Assembly (NCBI GenBank): GCA_004369085.1
Contig: ML210148.1
Location: forward strand, 1-64,000
Reading direction: 5' to 3'
Source of the DNA: Coprinopsis marcescibilis
Taxonomy: Eukaryota; Basidiomycota; Agaricomycetes; Agaricales; Psathyrellaceae
DNA length: 64,000 nt
Shown piece after piece: positions 46,557 through 57,383 of the stretch (its first letter is position 1; each line of letters begins with the position of its first letter). The notes under the pieces are model-generated. The model had not been told where the DNA came from, did no database searches, and was given only the letters and a program-made list of their open reading frames with translations. Made by a program: the position numbers and the translations under genes.

Positions 46557-48454
46557 ATGCGCAGGAATGTGAACCTGACTTGCTTGAGCTCGGTACCAAG
46601 ACGCTACGCATCGACGCTTGCAGAACGGAATCGAGCCTCAAATGCCTTAATCTACCTTAACAAACCCCAGGAGAAAGCCCAGAAGGAGGGGCAGCTATCT
46701 GGGTTGAAAATTGCTATCAAGGACAACATTGTGACTCGAGATAGCCCAACGACATGTTCTTCGGCTATACTTCGAAGTAGGTGAATAATAGCTTGAGGAA
46801 ATGATGAGGTGCTGACTGCGTAGCCAGATTTCGTGTCACCATTTGATGCCACTGTTGTCGACAAACTACATGATAGTGGAGCAGAGATCATTGGAAAGGC
46901 CAATTGCGATGAATTTGGAATGGGGTGCGTTGTCAGTTGCCCCGGAGAGGCGCTTTCCTAATCCCTGATAGGTCATTGAACACATACTCCATCCACGGGC
47001 CCGTCATAAATCCTTTTGCAGCAAGTCAAGACGCTTCCAATCAGGAAAGAAGGTCTGCTGGAGGCAGCTCGGGTGGGAGCGCCGCTGCTGTTGCAGCCGG
47101 TCTTTGTGACGCGTGAGTTTCGCGTCTGAACTCGTCGCGAATTTGCCCTTACCTTATAACATAGGGCTCTAGGAACGGATACTGGAGGCTCTGTTCGACT
47201 ACCTGCATCGTACTGTGGTGTCATTGGTCTCAAGCCCTCTTATGGTCTTGTCAGCAGGTGAGATTGAAAGCTATGATCAGCAACTGTGAATTGACCTTCA
47301 TATAGATGGGGTGTAGTCTCGTACGCGGACAGCTTGGATTGCGTTGGAGTTCTAGCCAAAGATGTGGATACCACGTCCTCAGTCTTTAACACGATAACTG
47401 GGTATGACACCAAGGACCCCACCTCAGCTTTGCCAGGCATCCGCGATGCAGCGTCGACGTATTGCAATTCGAGGTTGGAACAACTCGAATCCTCGCTGAA
47501 AGAAGGACGCTTGGATGGCTTGAAGATTGGTATCCCTCAGGTATGCACTTTCAATGCTTCTCTAAAAGAAACCACATCTTGAACAATCAACTTTCTCTAG
47601 GAATTCTTTCCCCAAGAGCTTTCAGAATCAGTCATCCACCGATTCCGTCAATCCGTCAAGTTGCTCAAGGAAAGAGGCGCAAGCATCGTTCCTGTCTCCC
47701 TTCCAGCGACATCGTATTCTTTGAGCGCATATTACGTGCTCGCATCCGCAGAGGCCAGTAGCAATATGGCTCGATATGACGGTATACAATATGGTAACAC
47801 CCCACCCGCCTTTCCGTCAGTCTATGAACACTGAATGTTTCCACAGGCGAACGAGTCGCGTCGACAGACCCCGAAGACTTGAAAAAGGTCGCGAGCGTCT
47901 ATGCTCGAACTAGGTCTGCTAACTTTGGGCCAGAAGTTCAACGACGTATCCTACTGGGTACATATGCCCTAACCGCCGAGTAAGTTTCGGAAAACATCCA
48001 TCCCACCGTCCATCCTCTCACATGCAATTCAATCATCAGTGCCTTTGACAACTACTTCCTTCAAGCACAACGAGTTAGACAACTAGTCAAAAACGACTTC
48101 AACAACGTCTTCTCAATGCCCAATGTGAATGAAAGCGGGAGATCGGTCTCGACCGAATCCGTCCAAAAGGTTGATGTTCTCCTCCACCCGTCCGCAATCG
48201 GCGCTGCGCCTCTCCTCGACGAAGCCAAATCTGCAGACTTTGCCTTGGACTCTTATGTTCAAGACGTGTTGACTGTTCCAGCCTCCCTGGCGGGTCTTCC
48301 GGCACTCAGCGTTCCATGCCTCTCCACTGACTCAAAGCCTGATTCACGGCTCGAATGGCCCATCGGCGTCAGTATAGTAGGACAATGGGGAGCAGACCGG
48401 CTGGTACTGGCTGTGGGCAAGGCACTGGAGACTGCAACTAGAATAACAACATAA
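46557..48454 (+). CDS. HER2: Glutamyl-tRNA(Gln) amidotransferase subunit A, mitochondrial
   Basis: Eight exons (46557-46776, 46828-46924, 46972-47112, 47165-47257, 47306-47540, 47601-47793, 47847-47979, 48040-48454) encode 508 residues of an amidase-signature enzyme. The catalytic lysine lies in [11 protein letters not shown] (about residue 55). The serine-rich signature [18 protein letters not shown] and the nucleophile region [17 protein letters not shown] complete the Ser-cisSer-Lys triad. NCDEFGMGS and [13 protein letters not shown] are diagnostic of GatA rather than of other amidases. With GatB and a fungal GatF-type subunit it converts Glu-tRNA(Gln) to Gln-tRNA(Gln) in mitochondria. The first 25 residues ([20 protein letters not shown]) look like a mitochondrial presequence. 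Length and motifs are complete, with no odd residues. Confidence 0.93.
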
Positions 48455-48714
48455 TCCACCTGATATATATCTTTTGAGTGGTCGAAACAATGCTTGGTTG
48501 AGCTTACATATGAGGCAAATGAAAGCGGCATTTTTCTATTTAGTCAGTACATGGTATGGTGTGTTCTACTAGCAGGATACGAATACAAAAGGTAAATGGA
48601 TAGGTAAATGAAAAGCGAAAAAAATGTAGAATTATACATAGAGAAAGACGCTCAGAGTCCCGAGAAAGCAGCGGTCAAGGTGAAACACATTAAGCAGTAA
48701 GGTCATCATCACAG
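48455..48714. other. Convergent 3' region
   Basis: AT-rich spacer between GatA and the Rxt3-domain gene. Nothing recognised. Confidence 0.5.
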
Positions 48715-51700
48715 TCAAGCACCCGCCCACTTCCAGTTGATAACTTGAATCCTCCACTCTGGTTGGATCAGCTCCACGCCCTTCTCGCCCAGATCCTTCA
48801 CATACACTCCATCGAGCTCAAACCTCAGCATGTCACGAGTAATTCCCCGCTGCAAGACTTGGACAGGATGGTGCAAACTCCGTTCGTTACCATTCTCGTC
48901 TTCTCCACGTGCAAGGGTGATAAACGAATCGTCGGGCCCAAGCTCATCTTCGTCTTCTTGCGCAGGCTCCTGCAGGATCTTTGCCTCGCCGAGCAGACTT
49001 GTCTTGGTTACCGGGGTGTTGGTGTTAGTCGCCGGAACAATGGAGATGGAAGCAGATGCCGGTTGCGAGTTTGTTGATGTGGGGATAGTGAGCAACGACA
49101 GCTCTGGCCTTTGATTGGGACTAGGTGGTTTTGTAGGCGGCAAAGTCGGGCTGGCAGGGACAAGGGCGGGATCAGCAGCAGGAGTCTCAACGGGTGCGTC
49201 ACCCATTTCAACATCACCGTCCTTGTCCTCGCTGGGTACCTCAGCAGCCAGTGGCTCTTCAATAGGTGTGGTAGTTTCATTGTCCCCTTCTTCTGATACC
49301 TCGCCCTCTTCCTTGTCGTCGTCGGCCTTCTTCGGTTCCGCAACCTTCGTTTCAGCGTCAACCACGACGACATCGGTTTTCATAGTGTCGGGTTCCTCAT
49401 CCACTTTGGGAGCTACCTCCGGCGATTCGGTTTCTGCGATCACCTCAGACACAGGCTCCTGCGTGGGTTCCACAACCTCCGCGCCTGGCTGGGGTTCTAC
49501 GGCATCTTGAACGGTGCTTGCCAAATCTCCCAGTACGTTCTCCTCCTTTTGGGGATCCTCCTCGACCAGCGTCACCTCTGTTTCCAGGATCAGAGAGATA
49601 TCATAGATACCGGATGACAGCGTGGAAGGGCTCGAAAGTGGGTCGTTCGAGGCGTGGATGCTCGGAGAAAACAGATAACGTTCCTTGGGAGTTTCCAGAA
49701 TGACGGGGCGTGGAGGAAGTGATGCGTAGAAAGAGGCCGGGAGTTGTGATAGCGATGGTGTTTTTGTGTTGTTTCTGAATGGGTTCAGTTTTGCATCGGA
49801 AGATACATCTGCCATCTCAATGTCGCCATCGGGCGATGTCTTCCCAGACGGGTCTGCTGGGAAAAGGAGTTGTTCAAGCACTGAAGGAACGTACTTGTAG
49901 CTTTGATAAAAAGTTAGTTTGACTCCTTGAATGAAGGTTTGGGCGACATACCCAACTCGGACGTTCAATCCTCCTTCAAAGCTTGGTGGGTTGGCAGAGA
50001 TGGGACTGGTGGGAATATCTTCATTTGAAGGTCCAGAGTCTGACGTTGTCGTCGAGAACACTACTGTCCTCAATGTCATGAGTCCATCTTCCTTTTTCTC
50101 TTCCAAGGTTAACGGATCGGGTGACAGTTTGCGTCTCTTGACCTGACGCTTCTCCTCTGCCCGTTCCTCCTCCTCTTCAACCTCGCGTATGATGTCGAGG
50201 ACCGTTGCATTGGGCGTGTTCCAGCTGACAGGAGGGGCTGTCCCAGCGGCTCGTCTCCGTTTACGACCGGCAACTCGGCTGGTAGAGAAAGAAGGCGTGC
50301 AATTATATGGTGTAAGGGTGATTGCACCATACGACGATGGATTGGGGACATTGGCGCCGAACATTGACAAGCGGCGTTCTGTGTATTCCCGCAATCGCTG
50401 TGCTCGATTTCTGCGACCGGATGATACTCCTCTCTAAGCAAAAAATTGAGTATCAGGAACGAGGTGAGATAGAATCGGTCTGGACGTACCTCGACAAACT
50501 CGGCATTTAGAATTTCGACAGCAGCGCCGTCATGGGTAGTACCCCAACCTGCACTCATTAAACCACGGCCATCATCATCAGGATCGTTCTGATCGTCGTC
50601 GTCATCGTCGTCTTCATCCTCGGTTTCGTCGACATGACGCCTACGCTTCCCAATTGCAACCTTCGACTTGGGATCTCCATCCGCAGCAAGGGCCAAGTCA
50701 TCTGCCTCAGTTAACCCTCTCGCGTTCCTCTCCACTCCACATCCCTCGCCCCGTCCTCCAAGGAATCGCACGACCATCTCTTCTTTCCTTTCAGTCCCAA
50801 CAGAAGCAGAACCAGCAGGTGCTTTGACCGTGACAATAGGTGCATCGTTCTCCTTTCCGCTGGCACTTCGGCCGCCAGCCACCCTGAGAATTCTGACCTC
50901 AACTTTCAGATCCCGCCCCTTGCGCTTCGCCCGTCTTGCCCCCTTCCACGTCAACCAACCAGAATGCAAGCAGCACAAGAACAGGTCAGAATCATCGGTG
51001 TAAATCCGACGCGCCCGATAACGATGCATGAACCCAAGCTCGGTCTCGTGCCTCAGCTTTGCAGCCTTCCTTCGTTCCTCCCTCGTGTCTTCGGTATTGG
51101 ATTCTTCAGTGTCTACCGCCGCGGAGTTTGGTGCCGTCGCTTTTTTGTTTCTTAGTGCGGGCCACTGTTGATCAGGGAGTGGAGGAGAAACGCCACCGCC
51201 CCAGATCTTGGGCCGTACGGGCTTTTCTGTCAGGAAGTGGCCATTGGGAATCACGACCGTTATCCTCGTCTCAACATCAACGACGACAGGTTCGACCCTA
51301 GCCGTCGCCTCTTTGAGGGCCTGCAACTCTGACGGGGCCGTCTTGCTTTGAACTTCCGTATCAGACGGCTGCTTCTCGAGAGTTGGCGAAGGCTTAGCAG
51401 GAGTAACAGAGGCAGGCTCATCGGGAATTTCAGCTGAAGGAGGTTCAGAGCCTGTCTTCTTTTCTTCCTCTTGGGGCTTAACCAGGTCCTTATCCTTGTC
51501 CTTGTCCTTGTCCGCATCCGTGGAAATCTCGCCTTCTTCTTGCTCCAGTTTGCCCACGATCTTTTCCTTTTCGTTTATCTGCTCCTGAGCCTTCTGCGCT
51601 GCCTCTTTCTCTTCTCTCTCCTTCTCCAGCTTCTCCCTCTCCAGTTTCTCCTTCTCCCGCCTCTCTTCTTCCCGCCTTTCTTTCTCAAGTTTCTCTTGCT

Positions 51701-54700
51701 CCAGTCTCTCTTTCTCCACCCTCTCTTTCTCCTTCTCCTTCTCTCTCTCCCTCTCCTTCTTAGCTTCCTCTTCCTCCTCTTCCTTCCTTCTCCCTTCCCT
51801 CCACTTGACAACCTCGCTCAAGCCACCCCCAAGCTCAAAGTCATACGGGAACGGCAAGTTCGGGTACACATACGTTCCCAAATTAATGCACACCCTACTC
51901 TTCACCTCGGGCCTAAGCACCACATCGTTTGAATTATCATAATTCTCCCTGACGCCCACAAACGCCAGCGGTCCCGCATTTGCAGCAGACGCCTGCCGCT
52001 GTGGCTGGTACTGCAAAGGATGGGCGAGAGGGTGTTGGGAAAGATGGGGATGCATCTGTTGGTGATGCGTCGACGGGTGCTGACCATAAGATCCGTTAAT
52101 GTAAGGATGGTGGCCGTTCATATCCATAGCACCATTCTGCTGAGGATGTGGGTACGCCTGGGCCTGGTGTTGAAGATGGGCATGGAGCTGCTGAGCGTGG
52201 CTAGCGCCGTATCCCAGGGGTTGCTGCTGAGATGGATGTCCATAGTGCGAATTTGGGTGGCCATAAGGTCCTTGACTCGACGGATGATGATAACCGCTCT
52301 CCATCGCCATTTGCTCGCGCTGGAGTTGCTCTCGCTCACGTTCACGTTGATGTTCAAGCCACCCTGGACCGTGACCACTAGGATGCGACGGTCCATACGC
52401 ATAATTCATGTCTACGTCCTGGCCGCCTTGAGGTGGAGGATGCTGGCTGTTGATAACCGTGATACCATGTTTCTGATGACTCTGAGGATGGGATGGGTGT
52501 TGATTATGTCCACTGATCTCATCGGGATAAGGAGGGTAAGGCCGTCGTTGTTGCTGTTGCTGTTGCTGCTGCTGTTGTTGTGAGAAGGACGACTGCCTGG
52601 AATGAGTACGGCTAGGATGAGAGTCGGCATCGGGCTTTTTAGATGGAGCATTCGGACCAGTTCCCAGAGCAGAACCAGGACCGCCAGCCGGAGGCGAGGT
52701 GACGACATTAGGCCCTCCTGCAATAGCAAGTGCGTACATCTCCCTTTCTCGTTCACGGTCCCGCTCTCTCTCCCGGTCTCTTTCGCGTTCGCGTTGCTGA
52801 AGGTCGCGTTGATCCTTTGAGCCGGCAATTGGTCCCGTAGGCTGTTTCTTGGAATCACGCAATGAATCTTTTATGACGATATCATGCTTCGAGTCTCGAT
52901 CGCGTTTATCTGAATTTTGAGGTAGTGGTCCACCGAGCATGCCGCCAGGGATAACACCCATACCGCCAACACTGGTCGGACCTAACATATCATTGAGTAC
53001 CTCGTTTGATATGAAAACTTTTAGTACATACCTGGGACACCACCAGATCCAATGATCACGCCTCCAGGCATACCTGGACCAACAGGTGCAGGAACAAGGA
53101 CGCTGGTCGTTCCGCCAGGAGGATTGGGAGAGCCGACTCTCGATGGACCAACAGAGCCGGTGTTGATAAAGGCAGTGTTGAATCGACCCTGATGATGCGA
53201 CTGCGGTGGGTGAGGAGCCGCAGGTCCCGTACTTGGCGGTTGACCTTGACCTGTTCCTGAAGCATTACCGCTTCCTGGAGGTACTCCAGGCCCGACCATC
53301 GATGATGGCGCATTCGATTGTTGTCGAGAGCCAGTCTACACAAAAATCAGATAATGAATCCAACCGTCTCCTAACTTGAAAGGGATAGGACATACCTGGT
53401 CACGTATCTCTCCATCCCTATCTCTCTTACGATGAATGTCAGATTCCATTGGTTGCTTTATATCCCTGTCCCGCCTCATTTGCCGTTCATGCATCTCACG
53501 TTCCCGATCCCTGATTTCTCGTTCCCGAGCTTCCCTTTCCCTAGCCTCTCTCTCGCGCAACTCTCTCTCCCGAGCTTCACGTTCGCGATGCCTGCGTTCA
53601 CGCTCCTTGTTCTCCCAATACATCTTCTCCTTCTCTCTCGCAGTCTCCCTCTCCCGTTCCCGTTCACGCTCCCGTTCTCTCTCCCTCTCGCGTTCGCGCT
53701 CCCGCTCCCGTTCACGTTCCACCTGCTGCTGCTGGAACTCCCGCTCACGAATCTCCCGCTCCCTAGCAACTTCGCGCTCTCTCGTCTCTCTCTCTCGTTC
53801 TCGATACTCTCGCTCTCTATACTGCACATCCCGCAACTCACGTTCTCTAACCTCTCTATCGCGCAACTCCCTCTCCCGCAGATCAACCCATTCTCGGTCC
53901 CGCGGGTCGCGAGCATCCCTTTCACGCATCACAGCATCCCGATCTCTCGCATCTCTCTCAGCCACGGGCGGTGGATGTGATCCTGAAGGTGTAGGTGGAT
54001 GCGACGAATGCGGAGCATGGCCTGGAGGCATGGCATGTGGGTGCGGTGGTGGAGGCAGACCTCCGGCTCTGTACTCGCGTTCTCTCTCCCTTTCACGATC
54101 TCTGTGCCCATATGGGTCCCTAACATCCCTAACTTCTCCTCTAGGATCACCCCTAACGTCCCTGGGGTCCCTCATCTCTCTCTGATCCCTTGGGTCCGGT
54201 CGAATATCTCTTGGATCAATTCTCGAGCCAGGCCCTTCCCGCTCCCTAATCGACATCTCTCTCTCCCGCTGCATATGCTGCTGCTGCTGCATATCCCGCT
54301 CACGTTTAATAGCATCCTGCTCCCTCTCCCTGTACCAATCTCTCTCGCGCTCCCTCTCCCGTATCTCTCGTTCCCTGGCTGCGGCACTCGACGCGGAAGA
54401 CGGTGGTGGCGGACGCCCTTGTGACGATGGCGGTGGTAAAGAAGCTGCATGCTGTCCGTATGGATGTTGCGCAGGATGGGTATGTGGAGAGTGAGAAGGA
54501 TGGTGTGGAGGAGGGTACCGCGGGCTTGCAGCAGGTGAAGCTGCTGATGACGGTGGAGGCGGCCCGTAGTTGATCCGATCCCGTTCTCTCTGTTCTCTTT
54601 CCCTCATCTCCCTCATCTCCCGCTCGCGTTCCCGTTCAATATCGATAGGCGTTACCCGTCCACTCCCAGGAGGTCCCAAGTGTACAGGCCGGGACCCAGA

Positions 54701-56272
54701 CGAAGGCGGAGGAGGAAGAACGGATGGATGATGCTGGCGAGGCGTCGACGTGGTGCTACTGCTAGGCGCCGGTCTTAGGTGATCCCGGGCATCTCTATCC
54801 ACCCTCGCATCCAACTCCCGCTCTCTATCGCGCACGTCCCTGTCTCGTGGATGTGAGGGCGGAGGAAGGTATTCGTTTCTTTCAAGTCGGTCGCGGTCGC
54901 GTTGCATATGCAGGTCCCGATCGCGTTCAATGGGGGTATGAGAAGGATTCGAAAGTGACGCTATCGTTGGCTTATGCGAGGCTATTTCATCTGCGCACAA
55001 AAGTCAGAAAACAAGCCTTCAGAGTTCACTTTGCACGAAACCGTCGAGAGAAATGGGCGCAGGAAGTGCCAAACGCGAACCCGTGTGCATAAGAATGAAG
55101 AGGCGCACACAAGCAGGATTCAACCAAAAAAGACACATACCAGGTGGGGTTCCTGTTCCAGGGCCAGCCAAAGTCGGAGGCGGCGGCATACTTCCTCCAC
55201 TCCCAGAAATTGTTTTCCTTCTAAGTAACTGCTGCTTCTGTTGCTGTGGTGAGAGCTCCGGTACAGCACTACCAACAGCTCCAGCACTGACACTTCCGGG
55301 CCTATGATACAACTCCTGCTGCTCTCCCCGAATTGGCTGCTGCTGTTGCTGCTGCTGATACGAAAGCTGCTGCCTGCCTGCGGAGCCAACCGTAGTTGAA
55401 GTTGGAGGGCCAGTAGCGACGACGCCAGGTCCTTGCAGTTGCAGTTGATGATGAAGAGGTTGATGGTGGTCACGCAAAATCCCAGAACCACGATCACCGC
55501 CTGCCGAAACCGGGCGTGATCCGAATGCCGATGAGCCGCCCCATCCTCCGACCGGTCCCGGGCCCTCCTCTCCGGCGACACCAGGGCCAGCAGGATGATG
55601 CACACCGCTGCCGCCTGCGCTGCTGTTCAAGCTCCCGCTCCCAGAACTCATAGGGCGCAGACTGGCCATCGCAGGCGACGGATGCGTGCTCTTGCTCAAC
55701 GGCCCCATCTCAGATGCTGTCGATGACCTCCTTGACATATGCTGCCCTCCCTGCATTCCCGGATGGCCTTGATGTGTCTGCTGTTGCGGGCCTTGATGCG
55801 TCTGCTGTTGCGGGACTTGGTGCCTTTGTGAATGAATGGACGGCGACGATACCGAGACGTTGCTCCCACCTGCATAATGATGGCTGTTTCCAGTTGCAGA
55901 TGCTGGTGATTGTGTCAATGGCTGTCCCGAAGCTGCTGATTGTGAAGGGTGGTGATACATGGACTCGGGGCTGGTCGTATGGTGCTGGTGTGTCGGATAC
56001 GGAGCCATGCTACGATTATCGACTGGAGACGACATGGACGAACGTGCTGGAACAGAAGGGGCGGTACCGGGCCAATCTCGTTCGACAGGGAGTTGTTGGC
56101 TTGTCGGAGTCGGATTTAGATGCTTGGTCGCTGTCGGTGGTAGTGGTGGTGGTCCCCCTGGTGGTTGTGGTCCTCCCACTGCTGGCCCTGCCCCCGCTGC
56201 ACTCCCCGGTGGCCTTGCCCGCCTGGGATTAGAGTCCGAAGGCGTCTCCTGCAACAAAGCGGCCACGTTCAT
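48715..56272 (-). CDS. Giant Rxt3-domain protein (Rpd3L histone deacetylase complex subunit candidate)
   Basis: Six exons (55141-56272, 53396-54990, 53032-53335, 50490-52981, 49952-50433, 48715-49900) encode about 2396 residues. The only clear domain is Rxt3, split over about residues 1290-1650: RPEVKSRVCINLGTYVYPNL, RITVVIPNGHFLTEKP, VRPKIWGGGV, then RRIYTDDSDLFLCCLHSGWL. Rxt3 is a subunit of the large Rpd3 deacetylase complex, which represses transcription. The rest is low complexity: Pro/Gln/Ser/His-rich with polyQ (residues ~135 and ~315 of exon 1; Q11 near 52550-52584), a roughly 450-residue Arg/Glu/Asp repeat region (53430-54900) and a Lys/Glu coiled stretch inside the Rxt3 domain. Budding-yeast Rxt3 has only about 294 residues. 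The intron at 49901-49951 is 51 nt and in frame, so its retention is possible. Confidence 0.75.
49901..49951 (-). other. In-frame 51-nt intron in the Rxt3-domain gene
   Basis: GTATGT donor, CTAAC branch-like site and AAAG acceptor on the - strand. It has no stop and keeps the frame if retained; removal gives VRVG-YKYVPSVLEQ. Confidence 0.6.
53430..54900 (-). repeat. Arg/Glu/Asp (RE/RD) coding repeat
   Basis: About 1.5 kb of imperfect CGxGAx hexanucleotide repeats encoding alternating Arg with Glu/Asp, for example RERERERERERERERE around 53640-53720. On the + strand the same DNA reads as Ser/Arg and Leu/Pro repeats, which are artefacts. Confidence 0.85.
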
Positions 56273-57383
56273 TGTTCAGCGCACGCCCGGTGGCAAAACA
56301 AGGAAAAAGAATTTGGAAAGAAAGTGAGGTTTGAAAGCGGCGCGTGCAAGATACACGGCGGCAATTCTTTAGTTCCAGCGATAGGCCGGTGGAGGGGGAA
56401 ATGTAATGAAGAAGGTAGAGGAAGAAGGGGAAGTGGTGGTGGCCGTGAGTAGAGACACTTCTCGCGACGTTAGTCAACAGAGAGTAGCTGATGTTGCTGA
56501 TCCAAAGTCCAAAATCGACGCAACAGGCACCGTTGTCGCCTGCCCCAAGACCACGGGAATTCTTACGATCGAGATTCAAGATCTGTTCATTTCTCGGCCG
56601 ATCATCCAATCAAATCCATGCGGACATTCTTACACGTGCTGACACCCGTGCGAATTACATACCACATCAGGCATTGCAGGAAAACAGATCAGGTCCACTT
56701 GCACTCAAGCGCTCAAGAGCTGTCTTTCCATTCAAACAAATCAAACCCAATTGTACACCACAATGTCCAGATCCTTACCTCGAAACCTAATACGCACCTA
56801 TGTAATCCCTGTCGTCCCGGATCAGGCACAGGCAACGCCAGACAGCTCCAGACAGCTCTCAGAATGACGTGAACTGATAAAGTCTATATCGCTCTCCAAT
56901 TCATTCGTTCCATTACGCACAACATTGACTCATAACTCTATTCGCGCGCCTATCCGAGTCGACATCCCTCGTGCTGAAAGTATCAAAGGTTCAATTAATC
57001 ACCCATCCTCGTGACGCCCAGACGCCTCGCCCCAACTTTAAACACCTCGAGGCAATGCAATACAGTCCAATACGATAACGGATCCAATCCAACCTTCGAT
57101 AACCCGGGACCCGTCAAGTCAAACTTCTACTTCTCCGGAAACACTCCGAACACGCCTTGAGTTTGTAGTTGCGTTGCAGGGAAACTAATCAAACAACCCC
57201 ACCCACGCCTACTTCCAAACATAGCCTCCGGCTACAGCTCCCCCTGCTCCTTAATCAAGACACAATGAATCAAACCAACTTAAACTTGGTAATCCTAACA
57301 CCAAAGTCATAAATATACGTACTGCAGGCTTAATGTAAAAATCCCAATCAAGCTTCTATGCAAAGAGTCATAACGTCCGACCG
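56273..57383. other. Intergenic, promoter of Rxt3-domain gene and 3' region of Ytp1-like gene
   Basis: 1.1 kb with only short frames that are not protein-like. No repeat or RNA gene recognised. Confidence 0.5.

Noticed and set aside
51471..51932. + strand Leu/Phe/Pro-rich frame that looks like a membrane protein
   Set aside because: Antisense of the Lys/Glu-rich (CTT/CTC) coding tract of the same gene.
52547..52584. GTT/GCT trinucleotide run as an independent microsatellite feature
   Set aside because: It encodes a polyglutamine tract of the Rxt3-domain protein and is described there.
53436..54185. + strand frame rich in Ser/Arg repeats, resembling an SR splicing factor
   Set aside because: It is the exact antisense of the Arg/Glu repeat in the Rxt3-domain gene. 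No RRM or other domain is present and the sense gene is well supported.
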